DNA from: Aestuariibaculum lutulentum | GTDB taxonomy: Bacteria; Bacteroidota; Bacteroidia; Flavobacteriales; Flavobacteriaceae | Length of the DNA stretch: 64,000 nucleotides | Direction of reading: 5' to 3' | Assembly (NCBI RefSeq): GCF_032926325.1 | Contig: NZ_CP136709.1 | Coordinates: forward strand, 2,884,501-2,948,500 | Shown here: positions 57,727 to 64,000 of the stretch, piece by piece | How the letters are laid out: each line of letters starts with the position of its first letter | Position numbering within the stretch: the stretch's first letter is position 1 | Notes under the pieces: generated by a model | Database searches by the model: none | What the model saw: only the letters and a program-made list of their open reading frames with translations | What the model was told of the DNA's origin: nothing | Program-made: the position numbers and the translations under genes

Positions 57727-58268
57727 TGTAAATGTTGTGTAATCTTATCGCTTAAAGGTTTTGTAGCCGATAGGTAGTAATCAACTAATTGTCCATTGCC
57801 ATTTACCAAATATTTTTGAAAGTTCCATTTTACTGAGGTATCCATATTCCCGTTTTTTGCTTTTTGGGTGAGCCATTGGTAAAGCGGATGTTGGTTGTCG
57901 CCTTTAACATTGACTTTTTCGGTCATTAAAAACGTTACCCCATAGTTTCGTTGGCAAAACGTTTGAATGTCTTCGGCAGTACCAGGCTCCTGACTACCGA
58001 ACTGGTTACAAGGCACTCCAATAATCATTAGGTTGTCTTGATAGGTGTCAAAAAGCTTTTGCAAATCTTCATATTGCCCGGTAAATCCGCATTTTGAAGC
58101 CACATTAACAAAAAGTATATTTTTACCTTTAAAGGTTGATAAATCTATAGGTTCACCTTCAAGACTGTTAATTTGTATGTCATAAATGAATTCTACAGGG
58201 GTGGCTTGTGCATTAGATTTTGTAAAGAATGAAAACATGGTAATTAGGATTAAAATTGAATTTCTCAT
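57723..58268 (-). CDS. Glutathione peroxidase, exported
   Basis: 181 residues with a signal peptide (MRNSILILITMFSFFTKSNA). The thioredoxin-like GPx domain has the peroxidatic Cys60 (NVASKCGFTGQY), Gln89 (PCNQFGSQEPG) and the WNF motif (VKWNFQKYLV). It reduces peroxides, probably with thioredoxin as donor, in the periplasm. In light-response operons it would counter photo-oxidative stress. Confidence 0.95.
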   Translation of the reverse strand: MRNSILILITMFSFFTKSNAQATPVEFIYDIQINSLEGEPIDLSTFKGKNILFVNVASKCGFTGQYEDLQKLFDTYQDNLMIIGVPCNQFGSQEPGTAEDIQTFCQRNYGVTFLMTEKVNVKGDNQHPLYQWLTQKAKNGNMDTSVKWNFQKYLVNGNGQLVDYYLSATKPLSDKITQHLQ

Positions 58269-58282
58269 TGAATGTTATTTAT

Positions 58283-58966
58283 TTAGATTTTAAATGTTAC
58301 GATGCCGTTATCCATCTGGAAAATTTGTCCAGACATGGCTAATGCTTTATCGGAAATTAAAAATACAGCCAATTCCGCAACTTCTTCAGGTTTTAATAGT
58401 TTTTTTAATGGATGGCGCTCTGTAATCGTTTCAATCATTTTTTCGTTTCTAAGTAATTTCGACGCTAATTCGGTATCGGTAACCGAGGGAGCGATACCAT
58501 TTATTCTAACGTTAGGAGCGAGTTCAGCTCCTAAAGATTTCACCAAACCTTCAACGCCCGATTTAGCCATGGCTACACTGGTGTGAAATGGCATGCCTAA
58601 CTTTGTTGCCACCGTACTAAACAAGAGTATTGAGGGGTTTTTTCCTTGCCTCAAAACAGGTAAATAGTGTTGAATTACTTTTATGGCACCTAAGACATTA
58701 ATTTCAAAATCTGCTTTAAATTCATCAATTGATAATCTTGAAAAGGGTTTTAAATTAATGCTCCCCGGACAGTAAATTAAAGCATCGGCTGCTTCAATTT
58801 CCGGTAACTCGTCTGTTAAAACGTTGTAATTTTTATGTAGTAGGTTGGTATGTTGCTGACTGGGAGCTGTTCTGCTAAGGTTTATGACTTTGTGTGTGTC
58901 TATAAGCTGATTTAAAATAGCATTGCCAATACCTTTACTTCCTCCAATAATAATTACTGATTTCAT
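58283..58966 (-). CDS. SDR family oxidoreductase with atypical active site
   Basis: 227 residues. Rossmann motif IIIGGSKGIGNAIL and YCPGSINLKPF (NAG-like) are present. Of the catalytic triad, Ser is in LLFSTVATKLGMPF and Lys in SVAMAKSGVEGLVKSLGAE, but the Tyr of YxxxK is replaced by Val. Such proteins without Tyr are common beside photolyase genes in Flavobacteriia and may act as regulators or sensors more than dehydrogenases. Function unknown. Confidence 0.9.
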   Translation of the reverse strand: MKSVIIIGGSKGIGNAILNQLIDTHKVINLSRTAPSQQHTNLLHKNYNVLTDELPEIEAADALIYCPGSINLKPFSRLSIDEFKADFEINVLGAIKVIQHYLPVLRQGKNPSILLFSTVATKLGMPFHTSVAMAKSGVEGLVKSLGAELAPNVRINGIAPSVTDTELASKLLRNEKMIETITERHPLKKLLKPEEVAELAVFLISDKALAMSGQIFQMDNGIVTFKI

Positions 58967-58967
58967 T

Positions 58968-59198
58968 TTAGATATTGTTTAGTAAATGCTTACCATTTAA
59001 GCGCTTTTCTACTTTACGTTTAATGGCGGTTAAGCGTTTCATTAAATCCATAATGCTTTGGTCTTTTTTTGCTTTGTAGATTTGATTTAAATCTAAAATC
59101 AAGGCTTTTGCCTGTCTGGATAATTTAATGCGATCGTTAGTAGATAATGATTTTAGGCTGGTTTGTTCAAATGCTAAGGCTTGTTCAATTGTACTCAT
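58968..59198 (-). CDS. Small helical hypothetical protein
   Basis: 76 residues, all-helical and basic (ALILDLNQIYKAKKDQSIMD, LTAIKRKVEKRLNGKHLL). Lies one base before the SDR gene in the operon, so it is co-expressed. No family recognised. Confidence 0.8.
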   Translation of the reverse strand: MSTIEQALAFEQTSLKSLSTNDRIKLSRQAKALILDLNQIYKAKKDQSIMDLMKRLTAIKRKVEKRLNGKHLLNNI

Positions 59199-59246
59199 GG
59201 TGTTTTTAGTTTAGATGTTATTTTTTATTTTAAGTCTCTACTATGT

Positions 59247-59528
59247 TTACCTTTTTGAAATTTTGTTTCCTGTGATTTGTTTTTGGCTGTAACTTTTAAA
59301 TCGTCCATTTTCGAAGTCTCTCAATTTTTTATGTTTAGTGACTCTTCCTTGTACCCGTTTACGCCAAAGTTTAAAGCTTCCGGGTTTCATTTCTTTTCGC
59401 ATAATTTCGATAACTTCCTGTTCTTTAAGTTGAAATTGAAATGTTATAGCCTCAAAAGGTGTACGGTCTTCCCAGGCCATTTCAATAATTCGATCAAGTT
59501 CTCGTTCTGAAAATGTGCTGCTCCTCAT
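59247..59528 (-). CDS. TIGR03643/DUF2805 family protein
   Basis: 93 residues with the family core (SERELDRIIEMAWEDRTPFE, QFQLKEQEVIEIMRKEMKPG, SFKLWRKRVQGRVTKH). Basic, HTH-like, so DNA binding is likely. Regularly found next to cryptochrome/photolyase genes. Its start overlaps the previous gene's stop by one base. Confidence 0.92.
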   Translation of the reverse strand: MRSSTFSERELDRIIEMAWEDRTPFEAITFQFQLKEQEVIEIMRKEMKPGSFKLWRKRVQGRVTKHKKLRDFENGRFKSYSQKQITGNKISKR

Positions 59529-59953
59529 TACAAATTGAAATTATATTGTTTGTCAAACTGTAATTTTCTATCGATTAATTTTTTAAAGAAATTCTTATTT
59601 TCTTTAAACGTGATGTTGTTTTTAAAATGAATAAATTTTCCTTGAGCATGTATGCTGGATCCGTTTATTTTAAATAAAGCCAGATGATAAAAGGGTATAA
59701 TCCAGGTGAAGGTTTGTAATCCTTTGTTAAATCGAATTAAAAGGCCTTTTGGACGTAATTCTAAATTAGCGTAATTAATATTTGAATTACTATTCAAAAA
59801 AGGTTTAAAATTAGGACTTACTCGCTCAATAATCATTCGTTTAGATCCAACGCCTCTTAACTTTAATTTTTCAAAAATACTGTAAGGTCTACCTACCAAA
59901 TCATTTATTAATTCGTTGTTAGCCTTGTTTGTATATGAAGTGTCTAAAATCAA
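59528..59953 (-). CDS. Hypothetical protein conserved beside photolyase genes
   Basis: 141 residues; no signal or helix. Beta-rich: LELRPKGLLIRFNKGLQTFT, WIIPFYHLALFKINGSSIHA, ending FFKKLIDRKLQFDKQY. Phrases suggest a PH-like barrel, uncertain. Overlaps DUF2805 by one base and follows the cryptochrome gene by 90 bases. Confidence 0.82.
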   Translation of the reverse strand: MILDTSYTNKANNELINDLVGRPYSIFEKLKLRGVGSKRMIIERVSPNFKPFLNSNSNINYANLELRPKGLLIRFNKGLQTFTWIIPFYHLALFKINGSSIHAQGKFIHFKNNITFKENKNFFKKLIDRKLQFDKQYNFNL

Positions 59954-60043
59954 TTGGTGTAATTTTATGATTCAAAAATACATAATGTTTATCTTTTACG
60001 TGTAAAAGTTAAACAAAAATTAACAATCTGCACAGTTTTGGCT

Positions 60044-61546
60044 TTACTTATTTTTTAATTCGTTGTTTTTACTGCTTAAGGTATGACGTTTTAAGATGCG
60101 AAAGTTTTCCTGTTTAACTAATGTATTATTTTTCATGTTCCATAAAATTTTGCTGGCCTGTTTACGGGTAGTTTGCTCGTCTACAATGGGAAATGGGTAA
60201 TCTTTTCCTATTTCAAAACCTGAAAGTTGTTGGTCAAAATAGGTCATTTTACTAGGGTTGTGAATAAAAGGTGTTTCCAGCCCCTCAAGTTCAGGAACCC
60301 ATTTTTTAATAAATGTACCTTTGGGATCAAGTTCTATACTGTTTTTTAAAGGATTGTAAATACGTAACGTATTAATTCCGGTTTCTCCGGCCTGCATTTG
60401 AATTTGAGGGTAGTGAATGCCAGGTTCGAAGTCAAGGAATAAACTGGCAAGATAGGGGCTTAAATCTTCCCACGGTTGCCATAAATTATGCGTGAAGAAT
60501 GAAACGACCAGGGCCCGCATTCTAAAGTTTAAATAGCCGGTTTCTTTAAGGCAGCGCATGCATGCATCAACTAAAGGAAAACCAGTGTTACCCGATTTCC
60601 AGGCTTCCTGATAGTCGTTGTTTTTTGGTTTTTTTAGAATGGAATATCCTTTATTTACACTCCTGAACTCCATCTCATGTTCCATTTCAAACTTTTGAAT
60701 AAAGTGTGCCTGCCAGCGCAAACGTGATGTAAAGGCGTTTAATTGACGTTTATGTTTTGAATTTTTATAAGTTTTTTGGGCCGCGTTTAACACCTGTTTT
60801 ACAGATATATTACCCCATGCCAGGTAAGGGGATAATCGGCTGCAGGCAGTTCGCGACTCTAAGGGCTTTGAAATGTGAATCATGTAATTTTCAAAGCGAT
60901 TGTTAAAGAAAGATCTCATGTATTTTAACCCCATAGTTGTTCCTCCTTTCTGAAATGTATTGGTATCTGGTGTGATTAAATTAACCGTTTTAAAAGGTAT
61001 TTCTAAGGTGTTGATTTCGTTTATAGAAAGTAGTTGTTCTGGTTTAGGGTTGAAAATGAATTCAGGTATAGACATAAAATATTCCCAATCCTCAATCCAT
61101 GTGGCTCGATTTGAAAGGCCCCTTTGAATGCCGTTATTTATGTTTTCTTTCCATGTTATGTTGTTTAATTTGCAAAATTTAGCAAAAGCGATATCTCTTT
61201 TGTAAGTAGAATTTATTCCTGTTTCCTGATGTGAAAATACCTGTTGAATGTTAAAACTATTTTGAAGCGATTGTATCGTTCTTTCAATGGAACCATTGAT
61301 GATAAAAACTTTTGAATGATAATTTGCAAGCGTGTTGTTTAGGTCTTTTAAAGATTCTTTTACAAAATTCCAATGCCGTTCGGTATAATGTTGGTCTTGA
61401 AGTAAGAAGTCTTCGAAAATATAGAGCAGGAGTACCCGATGATTAGTTGCTATGGCATTCCTAATAGCTTCGTTATCATGTAATCGAAGATCTCTTTTTA
61501 ACCAGACAATGCTTAAATTTTGTTTCATGTTTTTGTTAAAATTCAT
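60044..61546 (-). CDS. Cryptochrome/photolyase family protein
   Basis: 500 residues from 61546; the ATG at 61528 is equally possible. Antenna domain start SIVWLKRDLRLHDNEAIRNA, then FAD domain (CSRLSPYLAWGNISVKQVLN, SRLRWQAHFIQKFEMEHEME, GNTGFPLVDACMRCLKETGY, FRMRALVVSFFTHNLWQPWE). The DNA-damage loop differs from class I photolyases, and the usual Asn/Asp N5 contact region reads GIHYPQIQMQAGETGIN. It may repair DNA or sense light. Its start overlaps the FeS-photolyase stop. Confidence 0.93.
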   Translation of the reverse strand: MNFNKNMKQNLSIVWLKRDLRLHDNEAIRNAIATNHRVLLLYIFEDFLLQDQHYTERHWNFVKESLKDLNNTLANYHSKVFIINGSIERTIQSLQNSFNIQQVFSHQETGINSTYKRDIAFAKFCKLNNITWKENINNGIQRGLSNRATWIEDWEYFMSIPEFIFNPKPEQLLSINEINTLEIPFKTVNLITPDTNTFQKGGTTMGLKYMRSFFNNRFENYMIHISKPLESRTACSRLSPYLAWGNISVKQVLNAAQKTYKNSKHKRQLNAFTSRLRWQAHFIQKFEMEHEMEFRSVNKGYSILKKPKNNDYQEAWKSGNTGFPLVDACMRCLKETGYLNFRMRALVVSFFTHNLWQPWEDLSPYLASLFLDFEPGIHYPQIQMQAGETGINTLRIYNPLKNSIELDPKGTFIKKWVPELEGLETPFIHNPSKMTYFDQQLSGFEIGKDYPFPIVDEQTTRKQASKILWNMKNNTLVKQENFRILKRHTLSSKNNELKNK

Positions 61547-63068
61547 CTGGCGATTCTATAATTTTCTGTGCTCGTGCTCTTATTTTTATTAATTGATTTT
61601 TATCCATGTTATCAAGAAGGTTAAACATCATCTGCATACGATGGTTATCTTTTAGAGCATTACGATTTTCAAATAAAAAATTCCAGTATAAACTATTAAA
61701 GGGACAGGCATTATCTTCTGATTTTTCATTTTTATTGTAGAGACAGGAGTCACAATAATTGCTCATTTTATTAATGTAGCTTCCACTGGAAACGTAAGGT
61801 TTTGTTGCGATTTTTCCACCGTCGGCAAACTGACTCATGCCTCGCGTGTTGGGGAGTTGCACCCATTCTATAGCATCTATATATATCCCTAAATACCATT
61901 TATCGACTTCGTCTGGATGAATTTGAGCTAATAATGTAAAGTTACCTGTAACCATAAGGCGTTGAATGTGGTGTGCATAACCGTTATTTAAGCTGTTGGT
62001 AATGCAATGTTTCAGACAATTCATTTTTGTGTTTCCTGTCCAGTAAAAATCAGGAAGTGGTTGGGTGTTTTTTAAATGATTTAAGGTTTTGTAATCCGGC
62101 ATGAAAGCCCAGTACATGCCTCTCATATATTCTCGCCAGCCAATAATTTGCCTTATAAAGCCTTCTACTTGTGAAATCTGGATGTGTTTACCGTATTGGG
62201 TCCAGTAATTTAAAACGGTATCGACAACGTTTTTTGGTGAAATGAGTTTCAAATTCATGGCAAATGACAATCGAGAGTGATATAGATTCACTTCCTTTGT
62301 GTGCATAGCGTCCTGATAATCGCCAAAATGAACCAGAAGATTTTCACAAAAGTATTTAAGTTGACTTAAAGCTTGCTCTCGGTTTATAGGGTATTCGAAA
62401 GTATGAGCCTCAAATATTCCAATGGTTTTTATGTTTTTACTTTTTATCAATTCCAGAATATTTGAAACCTCATTATCGAAGTTCTTATATGGCGGAATAT
62501 AGGGAGAGCCTTTCCATTTGTTTCTATTGCTTTTATCGAAATTCCATTTGCCGCCTTCCGGTTGATTCGCAACTATTAAAATGTTGTGTTTTTTACGCAT
62601 ATGGCGGTAAAACGTTTCCATAAGGAGGTGATTTTTATCCTTGAAAAAAGTTTTTAAATCAAAGCGTTTCGTATAAAAATGTTCGGTTGAAAATGCTTGC
62701 GATGGTATTGCCAGTGTTTTTGTGAAATTAAGTAGTTGCTCGTCCAATCTATACTCGTCAGGAAGCTGGTATTCAAATTTTTCAATGTTAAAGATATTGA
62801 TGAGTATATTTAAATTCTCAACCAGATTTTGAGTGTTTTTAGGATTGTCTAATGTGATGTATTCAACTTGGAAGCCTTTCGATTTTAATAACCTTGCAAA
62901 ATTGCGCATGGCAGCAAAGAAGCCAGTAATTTTTTGAATATGATGCGTGACATAATCGGTTTCCTGACGCATTTCAAACATACAATACACGTAATTATCC
63001 TGCTTTGTTTTATACCAGCTGTGTTTGCTGTTTAGTTGGTCGCCTAGTATAAGTCTAAGGGTTTTCAA
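61536..63068 (-). CDS. Iron-sulfur bacterial photolyase/cryptochrome (FeS-BCP, (6-4) type)
   Basis: 510 residues. Opens with RLILGDQLNSKHSWYKTKQD and YCMFEMRQETDYV, typical of the FeS-BCP group. Four cysteines expected to bind a 4Fe-4S cluster are present: Cys351, Cys439, Cys442 and Cys455 (MNCLKHC, NYCDSCLYN, NACPFNSLYWN). Related proteins repair (6-4) photoproducts. It overlaps the downstream cryptochrome gene by 11 bases and follows CRY-DASH by three. Confidence 0.96.
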   Translation of the reverse strand: MKTLRLILGDQLNSKHSWYKTKQDNYVYCMFEMRQETDYVTHHIQKITGFFAAMRNFARLLKSKGFQVEYITLDNPKNTQNLVENLNILINIFNIEKFEYQLPDEYRLDEQLLNFTKTLAIPSQAFSTEHFYTKRFDLKTFFKDKNHLLMETFYRHMRKKHNILIVANQPEGGKWNFDKSNRNKWKGSPYIPPYKNFDNEVSNILELIKSKNIKTIGIFEAHTFEYPINREQALSQLKYFCENLLVHFGDYQDAMHTKEVNLYHSRLSFAMNLKLISPKNVVDTVLNYWTQYGKHIQISQVEGFIRQIIGWREYMRGMYWAFMPDYKTLNHLKNTQPLPDFYWTGNTKMNCLKHCITNSLNNGYAHHIQRLMVTGNFTLLAQIHPDEVDKWYLGIYIDAIEWVQLPNTRGMSQFADGGKIATKPYVSSGSYINKMSNYCDSCLYNKNEKSEDNACPFNSLYWNFLFENRNALKDNHRMQMMFNLLDNMDKNQLIKIRARAQKIIESPDEF

Positions 63069-63071
63069 ATT

Positions 63072-64000
63072 TTAAAACAGCGTAGTTTGAAGCCATAAAC
63101 GTTGGTACGAAGCGTTTTTGTCGTAATTCTCGGCTTGCGATTTTATATTAAATTTTCGGTCTCTTGGGTCGTTGCCTACACCTGCTACATACATCCAGTT
63201 ACCATAATTGCTGTGCACATCGTAATCAAGAAGCAGACTTTCAAAATAACTGGCTCCAATGCGCCAGTCTAATTTTAAATGTTTAGCAAAGTAGCTGGCT
63301 ACATTTTGTCTGCCACGATTACTCATCCAGCCTGTTTTGTTAAGTTCAATCATATTAGCATTAACGAAAGGTTCAGGTGTTTTGCCTTCTATCCATTTTA
63401 GAATGATATCATTATCGTTTAACCATGGGTAAGTTTTATCAAGGATGCCTTCAATTTTAAAAATGAGATTTCCGTTTTTTAGAGATAGGTATTTGAAATA
63501 GTCTCTCCAGATGAGTTCGAAGACGAGCCAGTAGGTGGATTGATTACTGAAATATTCTTTTTCAAACTGCTTTACTTTATAATAAATAAGTTTAGCAGAA
63601 ACGCATCCATTGGCTAGCCAGGGTGATAGCTTAGAGCTGTAGTCTGTACCAATAAGTCCATTTCTTGTGTTTTTGTAAACCCCTAGGTTTTTAGTGTTGA
63701 ACATATAATGTTGAATATGTTTTAAGGCTTCGGTCTCACCTCCTTTAAAAGGAAATGCGCTTTTAGGGTGTGTCTTGAAATCTTCAAATCCTAAATCTGT
63801 TAACGAAGGAATTTTAGTGGTATTATTAATTTTTGGTTGATTGAAATTAATGAGGTAGTCTTTACAAATGGGCCGAACATTAATCTGTTTTTCAATAATT
63901 TTCCGGAAGTCGGTAAATACATTTGGAAGATGTTCAATTTTAAATGGTAAATCTAGTGGGTGAAATAAAAACTGATCGTAAGATGTTGTAAAAAGAATAT
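63072..64000 (-). CDS. Cryptochrome DASH (5' end beyond window)
   Basis: The open frame runs past the right edge; an internal ATG at 63704 is not the start, because the upstream codons continue the family (DLPFKIEHLPNVFTDFRKI, PSLTDLGFED, FPFKGGETEALKHIQHYM). The C-terminal FAD domain is complete (SKLSPWLANGCVSAKLIYYK, WRDYFKYLSLKNG, TGWMSNRGRQNVASYFAKHL, DYDVHSNYGNWMYVAGVGND). CRY-DASH proteins repair dimers in single-stranded DNA or sense light. First visible gene of the operon. Confidence 0.96.
   Translation of the reverse strand, partial: ILFTTSYDQFLFHPLDLPFKIEHLPNVFTDFRKIIEKQINVRPICKDYLINFNQPKINNTTKIPSLTDLGFEDFKTHPKSAFPFKGGETEALKHIQHYMFNTKNLGVYKNTRNGLIGTDYSSKLSPWLANGCVSAKLIYYKVKQFEKEYFSNQSTYWLVFELIWRDYFKYLSLKNGNLIFKIEGILDKTYPWLNDNDIILKWIEGKTPEPFVNANMIELNKTGWMSNRGRQNVASYFAKHLKLDWRIGASYFESLLLDYDVHSNYGNWMYVAGVGNDPRDRKFNIKSQAENYDKNASYQRLWLQTTLF

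Overview
This window is low-GC DNA from a member of the Bacteroidota, most likely a marine Flavobacteriaceae. The support is flavobacterial core genes (DUF4290 and DUF493 proteins, a MurA with Asp in place of the usual active-site Cys, a RecQ-type helicase, a four-photolyase cluster), TTTG-N19-TAnnTTTG promoters, and many short lipoproteins with LSC-type lipoboxes. It has three parts.

Left chromosomal flank (1-4.3 kb): a truncated FecI-type sigma factor, a small lipoprotein, a YedK/HMCES DNA-crosslinking protein, an HTH-DUF4870 membrane protein and a membrane-anchored retropepsin-like aspartic protease.

Genomic island at a tRNA-Met gene (about 4.3-44.6 kb): an intact tRNA-Met(CAT) at 44.6 kb is followed, in the direction of its 3' end, by a full tyrosine integrase. 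A perfect 60-bp copy of the tRNA 3' end and its downstream DNA recurs at 4.7 kb next to a second, truncated copy of the same integrase. This looks like two elements inserted in tandem at one tRNA. Inside the island lies the main discovery, an integron-like array of about 45 gene cassettes (5.0-39.8 kb), nearly all on the minus strand. Each cassette is separated by an imperfect palindrome of 44-187 bp, called attC-like here and numbered C1-C45 from left to right. Every site begins AAC-GGTT and ends GTT on the plus strand. The roughly 10 bases just inside the two ends of each cassette are complementary to each other but differ from cassette to cassette. This is the signature expected if cassettes are excised as circles by recombination at G^TT, as in integrons. 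The array starts next to a XerC/D-like tyrosine recombinase (39842-40972) that has no obvious integron-integrase-specific insertion and points the same way as the cassettes ('reverse' layout), with a candidate attI between it and the first cassette. Most cassettes encode small exported proteins: about 13 lipoproteins, 9 secreted proteins and 12 membrane proteins. One cassette occurs twice. Two cassettes have identical ends but different genes. Several genes take their stop codon from the recombination site.

Right chromosomal flank (44.7-64 kb): housekeeping genes (START-like protein, class IV aminotransferase, YqgE, HU, fmt, recQ, an NTPase, DUF493, DUF4290, murA, fhs) and then one long minus-strand operon for light and UV response. 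That operon holds CRY-DASH, an FeS-type photolyase, another cryptochrome/photolyase, DUF2805, an SDR protein, glutathione peroxidase, TspO, SRPBCC and a class I photolyase. A short lipoprotein gene at 53.2-53.7 kb is broken by two single-base frameshifts.
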